Source: Gammaproteobacteria bacterium
Lineage (GTDB): Bacteria > Pseudomonadota > Gammaproteobacteria > Xanthomonadales > Wenzhouxiangellaceae
Length of the DNA stretch: 62,363 bases
Assembly (NCBI GenBank): GCA_018819105.1
Contig: JAHJQV010000055.1
Location: 1-62,363, forward strand
Direction of reading: 5' to 3'
This document shows, piece after piece, positions 1 to 8,493 of this stretch. How positions within the stretch are numbered: position 1 is the first letter of the stretch; every line of letters starts with the position of its first letter. Below the pieces are notes generated by a model, which did not search any database, had not been told where the DNA came from, and was given only the letters and a program-made list of their open reading frames with translations. The position numbers were made by a program, and so were the translations under genes.

Positions 1-137
1 GATAGTGGACAAATTCAGCGAGAAGGTCTCTGGAGCAGAGATCAAGGCAGATTCGGGGCAGCGCCGTGCAGCTGCATGTGGTGTGGAATGTGGAGCTTAA
101 ACTCAAGTGGATTTTGTCTTGACTATGGGGTCCACTT
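1..137. other. Left window edge, possible insertion-sequence end
   Basis: No complete gene is visible. One frame runs open from base 2 to a TAA at about 98-100, but its translation matches nothing I recognise. The right border of this stretch lies where the NTF2-like reading frame begins abruptly. The sequence just before it (TGACTATGGGGTCCAC, about 120-135) has the look of an insertion-sequence terminus. That identification is a guess: no transposase and no partner repeat lies in the window. Confidence 0.25.
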
Positions 138-320
138 TACGGCGACTGGGCCATCCTCGAGTGGAAAGATCCCAACGGTCTGCGTGGCTGCGGCTTTTTC
201 CATGTCCGCAACGATCAGATTGTCTTTCAGCGAGGCTACTTTGACCAGCTGTCATTCTTCCGCCTGCAGGGCATCGCTGTCCCGCAAAGCTATCTGGACA
301 CACCGCCTGAAATTCTGTAA
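138..320 (+). pseudogene. NTF2-like (SnoaL-fold) protein, 3' fragment
   Basis: A frame of about 60 codons ending in TAA at 318-320 encodes the C-terminal part of a nuclear transport factor 2 family protein. Recognisable are GDWAILEW, the glycine-rich GLRGCGFF turn and the IVFQRGYFD strand, all typical of the last third of these small cone-shaped enzymes or binding proteins. The frame has a stop at 120-122 and no start codon or upstream domain, so about two thirds of the gene is missing. The break coincides with the unexplained sequence on its left, consistent with disruption by an inserted element or a rearrangement. The family call comes from motif memory only. Confidence 0.6.
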
Positions 321-587
321 TTGCAGCGCAATAAAAGGTCCATGCCGCAACGCATGCCTCCGACATCATCGTCAAGCGACATCACACAGAGGATGAGTGC
401 TTTCCGGCTCGCTCTGCGAGTGCGTATCTGCGGCTGCATGACAGCGTTGCATTCTTTCGCTGGCATCCATTCGGCATGCGTTGATCAACCTCTTTAACAT
501 GGGTTAATGCTGGCTGACGGAATCATCGGTATCGTCTCACCTGGAATTGCGAACCAGCCTGTTCGCATGAATGTTGAGGAGATGACC
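321..587. other. Non-coding stretch before the csbD gene
   Basis: I see no supported gene between the NTF2-like remnant and the CsbD gene. A TTGATC hexamer at about 482-487 could be the -35 of a csbD promoter, but the -10 at the proper distance is poor, so no promoter is called. Confidence 0.4.
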
Positions 588-794
588 ATGAACAAAGATC
601 AGACTCAAGCCCGAGCCGACCACCTGGCCGCCAGGATCAAACAGGAATGGGGCAAACTCACCGACGATGAAGTCACCCGGGCCGAAGGCAACATGGATGA
701 GCTGATCGCCAGCATTCAGCAAAGCTACGGTGACAGTCGGGAAAAAATTGCAGAAAAGATCAATCAGCTGAAACACAAACTCGATGAAGACTGA
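588..794 (+). CDS. CsbD family stress-response protein
   Basis: A 68-residue hydrophilic, mostly helical protein starting MNKDQTQARADHLAARIKQEW, matching the CsbD/YjbJ family. These are small proteins whose expression rises in stress and stationary phase; their biochemical role is unknown. The start at 588 was chosen because the family begins with MN(K/W)DQ and because TTGAGGAG lies about 7 nt upstream. In-frame ATGs further upstream add residues unlike the family. It has no membrane segment or signal peptide. It is transcribed toward the phospholipase gene, leaving only 33 nt between the two stop codons. Confidence 0.85.
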   Translation: MNKDQTQARADHLAARIKQEWGKLTDDEVTRAEGNMDELIASIQQSYGDSREKIAEKINQLKHKLDED

Positions 795-827
795 TGCAGC
801 AGTTCTGTCGGCCTGTCGCCTGTTCGA

Positions 828-2096
828 TCAGCGCAGGATGCCAATGCCAAAGCGCAGGCGCGTGTCCTTGACGTTGTAGTTGAGCAGGTTCTCGCCGAAG
901 CCGGTGAAAAACTGACTGTACAGATACAGATCCACGCCCGGCAGCAGGCGATTGACCGGATAGCTGAGGTCCATTTGCAATGCGCCACGACCGCTGCCGA
1001 TGTTGCCGCGCAACATGGTTTCCAACTGCCAGCTGTCGCGTTTGCTGAAGGTGGCGGTGATGCTGTTGTTGCCGCGGAAGCGACGGATGTCGGGGTTGTC
1101 CACTTTGCTGCCGACATAGGCCCAGACCCTGGGCGTCAGCGAAAACAGATAGTCGTCACCGAAGCGGAAATGCATGGCCGGTTCCAGATAGGCAATGTTC
1201 AGACTGCGTGAGCGCTCCTCGTCCTCGCCGTTCGACTCATGCTGGACGCCGGTGCGCAGATCGGCATACGCCGTGTCCGGCAGAAAACTGAACCGCACAT
1301 CGTTGAACTGGTAAAACAGCTCCGGCTTGAAATTGGTGTCGGTAAACGGAATCGATTCCGACGACAGATCCCAGAACGAAGTCTGGCTGTAGGCCATGTA
1401 GAAGCCGGTCAGCCAGGGATGGCGATCGGCAATGTCGGTGTCGGGATGCAGAAAACGGTATTTGAAACTGAGCTGAAACTTGGCGTTGGACGGGCTGGCC
1501 CCGGCGATGAAGTAAACCGGCTCGTAGGCCATGATGTTGTCGCGGAACGGGTTGCGGGTGGCTTCTTCATCAATGTTTTCGGTTTCGCTGGCAACCTGCA
1601 CCAGATCCTCGGCTGATGACTTCTGCTGCACCTCCACAGCCTGACCGGCGGCTTCGCCGGTGCCGGCTGCAGCCAGCGTCTGTGTGCCATTGGCCAACTG
1701 CTGCGGATCGTTGATCAGCACATAAGCGGGCTTGCTGCGCAGGCTGCCGCTGTGGTGCTCGACGCGCAGTTCCAGCAATCCCGCCGCCGCAGGTTGCGGA
1801 AGGTCAAGCTGATAGCTGGCGCTGACCGTGGCAGGGTCTGCATGGCGTTGCTTGAGTTGCGCCAGCACCGCGTTGGTGTCACCGGCAGCGTTGCGCCACA
1901 GCAGCTGCAGCTGCGCGGGAAAATCGTCGGCACCAGTGATCATGGCATCGGCGTGGGCATACACCACCAGTTCAATCCTGGTGCCGGCAGCAGCCACCGC
2001 CTGCCCGGGCACCAGCAGCAGTTCTGCCTGCACGCCGACAGGCCATGACAAGCACAGCAGCAGCAGCCAGCGGCATATCCGGGTAGAGATGTTCAT
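828..2096 (-). CDS. pldA: Outer membrane phospholipase A (OMPLA family) with N-terminal extension
   Basis: A 422-residue protein with a signal peptide (residues 1-24, cut after VQA). Residues about 185-422 are a PldA-type beta-barrel. The catalytic triad is readable: His286 and Ser288 in HESNG and Asn300 in SRSLN, matching the His-Ser-Asn triad of E. coli OMPLA. The enzyme hydrolyses phospholipids that reach the outer leaflet of the outer membrane. Residues 25-180 form an extra periplasmic region not found in E. coli PldA (about 290 aa), with a beta-rich part and a low-complexity Q/E/A linker. The start ATG at 2096 begins the signal peptide. It lies 22 nt after the glycosyltransferase gene on the same strand, probably in one operon. 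Confidence 0.85.
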   Translation of the reverse strand: MNISTRICRWLLLLCLSWPVGVQAELLLVPGQAVAAAGTRIELVVYAHADAMITGADDFPAQLQLLWRNAAGDTNAVLAQLKQRHADPATVSASYQLDLPQPAAAGLLELRVEHHSGSLRSKPAYVLINDPQQLANGTQTLAAAGTGEAAGQAVEVQQKSSAEDLVQVASETENIDEEATRNPFRDNIMAYEPVYFIAGASPSNAKFQLSFKYRFLHPDTDIADRHPWLTGFYMAYSQTSFWDLSSESIPFTDTNFKPELFYQFNDVRFSFLPDTAYADLRTGVQHESNGEDEERSRSLNIAYLEPAMHFRFGDDYLFSLTPRVWAYVGSKVDNPDIRRFRGNNSITATFSKRDSWQLETMLRGNIGSGRGALQMDLSYPVNRLLPGVDLYLYSQFFTGFGENLLNYNVKDTRLRFGIGILR

Positions 2097-2118
2097 AATC
2101 CTGTTTCCTGTGATGGTT

Positions 2119-4815
2119 TCATGCGTCGGCAAACACGCGAACATAGTCTTCCGCCAGCGCACGCCAGTCCAGATGCTCGGCAAAGGCGCGTCCGGCTGCT
2201 GCCATCTCGGCGTGCCGGGGCTGGTGCTGCAGCAACTCGACAATGGCATCGGCCATCTGCTCCCAGTCGTCGGTGATCACCGCTTCCACCCCGTTGCTGA
2301 CCTCAATGCCCTCGATGCCCTTGGCGGTGCTCACCACCGGCACGCTGCAGGCGAAGTAATCAATGATTTTCATGCGCGTCCCGCCACCATCGAGCAGCGG
2401 CACCACAGCCACATCGGCAGCACGCAACCAGCCGGCCACGCGCTCGACACTGCCGGTGAACACCATGTCGGGATGCAGGCTCTCAGGCGGCGGCATTTTG
2501 CCCACCGCCATCACCGCCGGGTACACGCCGCGCGCATGCAGCCGGGGCAACACCTCACTGGCCATCACTTTCATCGCCGTGAGATTGGGCGGGTACTCAT
2601 AGGTGCCGTGATACACCAGCACCGGCCGCTCCGGTGTCCAACCACAGCGCTGGCGCACATCAATCACTGGCTCGGCATCAAAGCTCGGCAGATCGACGCC
2701 ATGTGGAATGATGTGCAGCAAGTTATCGCCAACACCATCGTTGCTCAGCTGCTGGCGATCATTGCGGGAGACGCAGATCACCGCATCACTGAGATTGCAG
2801 AAATCGACCTCCATCGCCTTGAGGCGGTGAAACTGCTCGGCGGTGAGCGATTTTTCCTGCGCCAGCAGACGCTGATACTCGACATTGTGCTCAACGATCA
2901 CGACCTTGCCACCACGCACCCGGCGGGCAAAGAAGGCGGCACGGGCATAGGCCGGGAACTCGGCCTGATAGACATTGGCATTGATGCGCCGGGCCACATG
3001 CACGGTGCGCCAGAGAAAACTGTTGTCGCTCAATGCCAGATACAGAAACTGATTGCTTCTGGGCACATCGTAGGACAGGTGCAACAGACTGCTGAAGCGC
3101 TGCGGCAGGCTGCACAGTTTCAGCCAGAACGGCAGTTTGCGTTCCTCCCGCACCCCATCGCGGTAGAGCCAGTATCGGTGTCGCTCACTGGTGACAATGG
3201 CCACGTCACGACCGGTCCGGGACAGTGCGCGAGCGGTTTCGACGATTTTCACCGCACCGCCGTGGTCGGTGGGATACAGGTCCGCACGCGTGATGATGAC
3301 CACGTTGCCGGGCTCGCTGGCGGCGACGCGACCGGCAAACAGACCCGCCAGCGCGACCATGCCACGGTAGAACAGCAAGCGTGGCAATTGTCGCAGCGAA
3401 CCCTGATACGGAATACGCCGACGCAGCGCATGGCGAAGCTGCTGCGCCAGGTGACGCCAGCTCATGCTGCCCAGACTGCGCTGGCGGTCATAAATGCTCT
3501 GTTCCTCGCTCAGGCCCTGCTCAGCGTCGGCTGTGGCAACGTCCTGATCCGGTTCAGCAGCACTGGCTTCGATCTGCATGGATGCCGCAGCCTCCGCAGT
3601 GGCAGTCTGATCGGGGTCGATCATGCTGCTGTCGGCGGCGCTCTCTGGAGGTGACGCAGCCTCCGCTGTGGCTGCCAGCAGCAGCGGCGCGGTACGCGCC
3701 ACCCGCTGCGGCTGCTGCAGATACTGCAACAGATCGGCCGCTGCCGAGAGCGGTGCAAACTGCTCCTGCAGCAGCGTCAGGGCATTGTTGGCGCGCTGCT
3801 GCCACTGATGCGGATTGTGCATGATCTGCTGCAGCAAGGCGGGCAGCTGGTGCGGCGACTGCACTGTCCAGCCGGCTTCGGCAGCAGTGATTTTTTCCGC
3901 CAGTTCGGTGTAATCGTTGCAGATCACCGGAATGCCGTGGCGCAGGTATTCCATGGCCCGGAATGACTGGCTGAAATAACGCTCGATATTGAACTCCGCC
4001 AGTTCCAGGCCAATGTGCGCATGCCTGGCGAGAAAACCGCAGTAATCCCGATAGCTCTGCAGCCCCAGACTGTGGCAGGGCTGATCCGGCTGCAAGGCGT
4101 TGATCTCATCGCTGCCGGGTTGATGAATCATTGGATAATCGCCACCAAACATGACCAGGTGTGCCTGCGGATCGCCGTGGTTGAACTGCGGCAGCCAGTC
4201 CTGCAGCACCGCCAGATAGTCCTGCTGCTGACGCCAGGCCCACTGCACCCCGCCACCGGCGATGATCCAGTGCTTAGGCGGTGCCGGGCGCGCCTGGCTG
4301 ACCGCTGGCGCAGCAGCAATCGGCAGCACCAGCACCGGGTAGTGGAAACGCAGATCAAGCCCGGCGGCAAGCAGATAAGGCACCAGCAGATGCCGCTGGC
4401 GATGGTTGCCGACGAGAAAGCAATCGGCCTTGCGCAGACAGGCGCTGAGCCGCTGCAGCGACAGATCGCGGGTGGCTTCGTCCTCAAACAGGGCCTCCAG
4501 CGGACGCGGCGCGATAAAGTCCATGATCACCGGCAGCTCACTGTGTTCCGGCAGATCCTCGGCCAGGGCCCAGTAGCCCAGCAACAGCACATCCGCCTGG
4601 AAATCGGCAATAAAGTCCTGCAAACCCTCGGCGTCGGTGTACATGTTGCCGTGATCGACGACCGGCGACTGGTCATAGGGCTGGCGGAACACCTGCCTGA
4701 CCTGGTGGCCGGCAGCGCGCAGCGTGTCATACAACTGCGCCGCGCGCACGACATTGCCACGCACCGCCATGTCCGCATTCAATGGCGGCTCCAGAGTAAT
4801 CAGCAGAATGTTCAT
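2119..4815 (-). CDS. Tandem glycosyltransferase (two GT-B type domains)
   Basis: An 898-residue cytoplasmic protein with two glycosyltransferase-like halves. Residues 1-372 resemble a GT-B enzyme; the stretch FRAMEYLRHGIPVICNDY is a typical nucleotide-sugar site. Residues 373-440 are an acidic, Ala-rich linker. Residues 503-898 are a clear GT family 4-like enzyme: IIPHGVDLP, a VLVYHGTYEYPPN strand, GTRMKIIDYFACSVPVVST and a donor-site glutamate. Acceptor and donor are unknown; an envelope polysaccharide is the natural guess. The ATG at 4815 overlaps the mgtE stop (ATGA), which fixes the start; the open frame upstream of it is a shadow of mgtE. The phospholipase gene follows 22 nt downstream. 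The halves may act in series or one may be inactive. Confidence 0.8.
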   Translation of the reverse strand: MNILLITLEPPLNADMAVRGNVVRAAQLYDTLRAAGHQVRQVFRQPYDQSPVVDHGNMYTDAEGLQDFIADFQADVLLLGYWALAEDLPEHSELPVIMDFIAPRPLEALFEDEATRDLSLQRLSACLRKADCFLVGNHRQRHLLVPYLLAAGLDLRFHYPVLVLPIAAAPAVSQARPAPPKHWIIAGGGVQWAWRQQQDYLAVLQDWLPQFNHGDPQAHLVMFGGDYPMIHQPGSDEINALQPDQPCHSLGLQSYRDYCGFLARHAHIGLELAEFNIERYFSQSFRAMEYLRHGIPVICNDYTELAEKITAAEAGWTVQSPHQLPALLQQIMHNPHQWQQRANNALTLLQEQFAPLSAAADLLQYLQQPQRVARTAPLLLAATAEAASPPESAADSSMIDPDQTATAEAAASMQIEASAAEPDQDVATADAEQGLSEEQSIYDRQRSLGSMSWRHLAQQLRHALRRRIPYQGSLRQLPRLLFYRGMVALAGLFAGRVAASEPGNVVIITRADLYPTDHGGAVKIVETARALSRTGRDVAIVTSERHRYWLYRDGVREERKLPFWLKLCSLPQRFSSLLHLSYDVPRSNQFLYLALSDNSFLWRTVHVARRINANVYQAEFPAYARAAFFARRVRGGKVVIVEHNVEYQRLLAQEKSLTAEQFHRLKAMEVDFCNLSDAVICVSRNDRQQLSNDGVGDNLLHIIPHGVDLPSFDAEPVIDVRQRCGWTPERPVLVYHGTYEYPPNLTAMKVMASEVLPRLHARGVYPAVMAVGKMPPPESLHPDMVFTGSVERVAGWLRAADVAVVPLLDGGGTRMKIIDYFACSVPVVSTAKGIEGIEVSNGVEAVITDDWEQMADAIVELLQHQPRHAEMAAAGRAFAEHLDWRALAEDYVRVFADA

Positions 4816-6173
4816 TGCAGCAGGACGAGGGTTCCCAGACCAAGAAAAACAACAAAGCCGATGACATCGGTGACCGTGGTGAGCACCACCCCACCGGCCA
4901 GCGCCGGATCGATACGCAGACGGCGCAGCAACAGCGGAATGCCGACACCGGACAGGGCCGCCACCATCAGATTGACCGCAATGGCAACACCGATCACCAA
5001 GCCCAGCTGCACGCTGCGGAACCAGAGCATCGCCACCAGCCCGACCACCAGCGCCCAGACCATGCCATTGAGCACGCCGACCAGCAGTTCCTTGCGCAGC
5101 ATGTACAGCGCATTGGCGGCGGTGATCTGCCCCAGCGCCATGCCGCGCACCATCAGGGTCAGGGTCTGGGTGCCGGCGATGCCACCCATGCTGGCGACCA
5201 CCGGCATCAGTATGGCCAGTGCCACCACCGCCGCCAGCGAGTCCTCGAACTGGCCGATCACGGCGGCGGCAAGAAACGCGGTGAGCAGATTGATGCCCAG
5301 CCACAGCGTGCGCCGGGCCGCGCTTTTGATCACCGGCGCAAACATGTCCTCGTCCTCATCCAGACCGGCCACGGCCAGCACCGAGTGCTCGGCCTGTTCG
5401 CGGATGACATCGATGACATCGTCAATGGTGATGCGGCCGAGCAGGTTGTTCTCGGCATCCACCACCGGTGCGCTGACCAGATCGTAGTGGGTGAATTCCC
5501 GCGCCACCTCGTTGTCCGGCATGGACACCGGGATGGTCTGCATGTCCAGGTTGATGGTGTCGGCGACGGTGAGTTCGGGATCGGAAGTGAGCAGATCATG
5601 CAGGCTCAGACAGCCCTGATACTTGCCGCTGCGATTGACCACGAACAGCTGGTCGGTCAGATCGGGCAGTTCACCGCGGGCGCGCAGATAGCGCTGCACC
5701 ACATCCAGACTCACATCCGGGCGCACGGTGACCACATCGGTGCTCATCAGGCCGCCAGCGGAATCCTCGTCGTACTGCAGCACGCGCACCAGATCCTCAC
5801 GGTTCTGGCGGTCCATCGACGCCATTACCTCACGGATCACGGCGTCCGGCAGATCGTCGACGATGTCGGCCACATCGTCGATGTCCAGCGTGCCGATGGC
5901 GCTGACCAGTTCCGCCTGATCCATGCCACGGATCAGTTGTGAGCGCACTTCGTCGTTGACCTCGACGAGCACCTCACCGTCCAGATCAGGATCGACCAGC
6001 TCCCAGGCCGCAAGACGCTTCGCTGGCGGCAGTGATTCCAGCAGATCGGCAACTTCAGAAGCAGAAAGTGTCGCGATCATGCGACGAACACGCGCTAACG
6101 TGCCCTCATCCAACGCCTCAGTGATGCGATGAATCTGGCGTACCTGTTTTTCCTGATAGTTCAGTTCAGCCAT
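4812..6173 (-). CDS. mgtE: Magnesium transporter MgtE
   Basis: A 453-residue protein with the full MgtE layout. Residues about 30-130 are the N-terminal superhelical Mg2+-sensing domain. A CBS pair lies at about 140-255, opened by the hallmark AGGLM at 139-143. A cytosolic acidic plug helix contains DEDED, and about five membrane helices from residue 285 form the inner-membrane pore. MgtE dimers pass Mg2+ when cytosolic Mg2+ is low and the sensor domains relax. The final codons overlap the glycosyltransferase start by 4 nt, implying coupled translation. The 160-nt leader contains hairpins but I could not recognise an M-box riboswitch. Confidence 0.95.
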   Translation of the reverse strand: MAELNYQEKQVRQIHRITEALDEGTLARVRRMIATLSASEVADLLESLPPAKRLAAWELVDPDLDGEVLVEVNDEVRSQLIRGMDQAELVSAIGTLDIDDVADIVDDLPDAVIREVMASMDRQNREDLVRVLQYDEDSAGGLMSTDVVTVRPDVSLDVVQRYLRARGELPDLTDQLFVVNRSGKYQGCLSLHDLLTSDPELTVADTINLDMQTIPVSMPDNEVAREFTHYDLVSAPVVDAENNLLGRITIDDVIDVIREQAEHSVLAVAGLDEDEDMFAPVIKSAARRTLWLGINLLTAFLAAAVIGQFEDSLAAVVALAILMPVVASMGGIAGTQTLTLMVRGMALGQITAANALYMLRKELLVGVLNGMVWALVVGLVAMLWFRSVQLGLVIGVAIAVNLMVAALSGVGIPLLLRRLRIDPALAGGVVLTTVTDVIGFVVFLGLGTLVLLQ

Positions 6174-6333
6174 GATCGGACTCCATAGCGGCTTATTATG
6201 CCCGATCTGCCGGGCAGCTACCCGACCACCGGCATGATCGCCAGCAGCGAGTCAGAGCATCAGAGAGGAAGCGGGCCGGGTGCCATGACAACAGCGCCGC
6301 GCCGACTGGCCCGGCAGCAACGGCCCTGCCAGA

Positions 6334-6954
6334 TCAGGTCAGCGCGGCACGCTGACGGCTGCGAGCGGATGGCAGATGGCGACAGACCAGCGCATAGCCG
6401 CTGAACAGCACCGCGCACCAGACCAGGTCACCGACGATCTGCTGCGCATTGAACGGAATCGCGGCGATGTAACAGGCCAGCAGTCCGGCAGCCGTGAGCG
6501 GATACAGCAGGCCACTGGCCCAGACCCCCAGATTGGTGAGCACAAAGAACAGACTGGAAGCGGTCACGCTGACCCCGGCAACGCGCAGCACGCCACGCCG
6601 CCGCGACAGCAGCGTGCGACCGAGCAGCACAGTCAGCGCGACCGCAGCGTAGGTCCAGGCCAGGTCGCTGTGCCAGAGCACGAAGCCGTCGAAGTATTGT
6701 GCATAGATGAGGTTGTTGAGCACCACATCACTGAGCCACATCGCCGTCAGCGGCACGATCAGCGCCAGCCGCCAGTCGCGCAGCATGGCACCGCCAAACA
6801 ATGCCACCGCCGTGACCGCCGTCACGTTCCACGGATGCGGAATCAGGCGCGTGGCAACAGCCAGTGCAATCATCCCTGCAATCACGCCGATGTGGCTGGT
6901 AAAGCGCTCGTCTGAGTGCTGCTGACTGGGCTGCGATGACGGATTCTGGCTCAT
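6334..6954 (-). CDS. DUF6580 family putative transport protein
   Basis: A 206-residue integral membrane protein with about six hydrophobic helices after a short polar N-terminus. The stretch RLIPHPWNVT...ALFGGAMLRD followed by MWLSDVVLNN is characteristic of DUF6580, a family resembling the substrate-binding S components of ECF vitamin transporters. Substrate unknown. The ATG at 6954 has GGAAG about 6 nt upstream. Longer in-frame versions would add a Cys-rich extension unlike the family, on DNA that overlaps the promoter region of the divergent aminotransferase. mgtE lies 160 nt downstream on the same strand, so co-transcription is possible. Confidence 0.75.
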   Translation of the reverse strand: MSQNPSSQPSQQHSDERFTSHIGVIAGMIALAVATRLIPHPWNVTAVTAVALFGGAMLRDWRLALIVPLTAMWLSDVVLNNLIYAQYFDGFVLWHSDLAWTYAAVALTVLLGRTLLSRRRGVLRVAGVSVTASSLFFVLTNLGVWASGLLYPLTAAGLLACYIAAIPFNAQQIVGDLVWCAVLFSGYALVCRHLPSARSRQRAALT

Positions 6955-7118
6955 GAACTGCTTCCGGTTTGGCTGAAAATCGCATTCATTATAACGACAT
7001 TCGGAGACGCTGGCAGCGCAAACGTGGCCACAGGATGGGCAGTTTCCCCACCCCATCAGCATGCTGCTATCATGGTATCGTTGCAGCATATCTGACAGTT
7101 TTTTGCATCGGTTCCCAC

Positions 7119-8258
7119 ATGGATTTTTCCCACCAGTTTCCCAGCAGCGAGCGGCTGCATTATCTCAACCATGCCGCGATTTCGCCCTGGCCTCGCGCCA
7201 GCGCCGATGCCGTGCAGCAGTTTGCCGAGGAAAACGCGCTGCAGGGTGGACTCGATTACGCCCGCTGGATGGGCACTGAGCAGCGCTGCCGCGAGCGTTA
7301 TGCGGCATTGCTCAATGCCGCCGCCGAGGACATCGCGCTGGTCAAGAACACCTCGGAGGGCCTGTCTTTCATCGCCAACGGGCTGAGCTGGCAGGCCGGC
7401 GACAATGTGGTGCTCCCGGACTGCGAGTTTCCCTCCAACTGGCTGGCCTGGGACGCCCTGCGCCGCCATGGGGTCGAGCTGCGCCAGGTGGCCATCCAGT
7501 CGCCACAGCATGTCGAGCAGCCGGAGCAGGCGCTGCTGGATGCCTGTGATGAGCACACCCGGCTGCTGGCCGTCAGTGCGGTGCAGTATCGAGACGGTTT
7601 TCGCCTCGACCTTGGCACACTGGGCAGATTCTGCCAGCAGCACGATATCCTGTTCAGTGTTGATGCCATCCAGCAACTGGGCATGCTGCCACTGGATGTG
7701 CAGGCCTGTCACATCGATTTCGTCAGCGCCGATGCCCACAAATGGCTGCTCGGCCCCGAGGGCCAGGCGGTGTTTTACTGTGCCCCGGCACAGCGGCCGC
7801 GCTTGCAGCCCAGTCAGTACGGCTGGAAACAGTATGAGGAGCCGTTTGATTTTGACCGCCAGCACTGGCAGCCATCAAGCACTGGCAAACGCTACGAACC
7901 GGGCAGCCCCAACTCGCTGGGCATCTGCGCCGCCGATGCCGCCCTGGGCGTCTTGCTGGAGGTCGGCATGGACGAGGTTGCCCGTCTGGCAATGGCCAAC
8001 GCCGAGTTGTTGCGCACCAGGCTGGCGGCATGTGCCGGTGTTGCGGTGAGCACCCCAGCGCTGCCACGTCAGCGCACCGCCATTGTCAACTTCAGACCAT
8101 TGCAGCGCAGTGCCGATGAGGTCTACCGGCACCTGCTGCAACAGGGCATCTTCTGTGCCCAGCGTGGCCAGGGCATTCGTCTGTCAGCGCACTTCTATCA
8201 GCGCCCGGAGCGAATTGCAGAGGCCGCCGAGCTGATTTGCGCTGCCTGCAAACACTGA
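7119..8258 (+). CDS. Class V aminotransferase (cysteine desulfurase-like PLP enzyme)
   Basis: A 379-residue fold-type I PLP enzyme. It has an N-terminal YLNHAAISPWP substrate loop, a phosphate-binding KNTSEGLSF segment, Asp182 in VDAIQQ that holds the pyridine nitrogen, and the Schiff-base Lys208 in SADAHKWLLGPEG. This places it in aminotransferase class V, with cysteine desulfurases, kynureninases and isopenicillin N epimerase-like proteins. No conserved catalytic-cysteine loop of a true NifS/IscS is evident, so the substrate is uncertain. The ATG at 7119 was chosen because the family pattern starts immediately after it; the upstream frame lies in the promoter region shared with the divergent DUF6580 gene. 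No partner gene follows. Confidence 0.85.
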   Translation: MDFSHQFPSSERLHYLNHAAISPWPRASADAVQQFAEENALQGGLDYARWMGTEQRCRERYAALLNAAAEDIALVKNTSEGLSFIANGLSWQAGDNVVLPDCEFPSNWLAWDALRRHGVELRQVAIQSPQHVEQPEQALLDACDEHTRLLAVSAVQYRDGFRLDLGTLGRFCQQHDILFSVDAIQQLGMLPLDVQACHIDFVSADAHKWLLGPEGQAVFYCAPAQRPRLQPSQYGWKQYEEPFDFDRQHWQPSSTGKRYEPGSPNSLGICAADAALGVLLEVGMDEVARLAMANAELLRTRLAACAGVAVSTPALPRQRTAIVNFRPLQRSADEVYRHLLQQGIFCAQRGQGIRLSAHFYQRPERIAEAAELICAACKH

Positions 8259-8309
8259 TCACCGTCAGCAACAGCCTGCTGCGGCTGCACTGGATCAGCG
8301 ACCGGCTCA

Positions 8310-8467
8310 GCCCGGATTATTCATGAACCAACTTATTGCGACCGGCCCAAGCCCGGCATCCGCGCCGTTTCGCGCGGTCGCGAAACCCGCGACTATAGGA
8401 TGCTGGATCCAGTCCGAGACGGCCGCTGGGACCTTCTCGCGACGGCAGGGGCATGAATGATCCGGCC
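8310..8467. repeat. Short element with imperfect terminal inverted repeats (MITE-like)
   Basis: GCCCGGATTATTCATG at 8310-8325 is repeated in inverted orientation at 8452-8467, with 14 of 16 bases matching. The 158 bp between has no open frame. It contains a perfect 7-bp stem with a 4-nt loop (TTTCGCG/CGCGAAA, 8368-8385). A third copy of the terminal 16-mer lies at 62209-62224. This looks like a non-autonomous transposon-derived element; the parent is not in the window. Confidence 0.55.
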
Positions 8468-8493
8468 AAAGAACGGCTGATTAGAACGGCTGA

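Noticed and set aside
1828-3654. A 608-codon plus-strand open frame
   Set aside because: It lies opposite the phospholipase and glycosyltransferase genes, with His/Arg/Ala-rich, domain-free sequence; a typical GC-rich antisense shadow.
4015-5487. A 490-codon plus-strand open frame
   Set aside because: It overlaps the glycosyltransferase and mgtE on the other strand; Arg/Thr/Ser-rich translation, no family features.
6174-6333. Mg2+ riboswitch ahead of mgtE
   Set aside because: There are hairpins, but I could not match the conserved M-box or mgtA leader elements.
6955-7089. Cys-rich N-terminal extension of the DUF6580 gene
   Set aside because: It could suggest a zinc motif, but DUF6580 proteins start at the ATG at 6954 with a good ribosome site. 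The extension overlaps the control region of the divergent aminotransferase.
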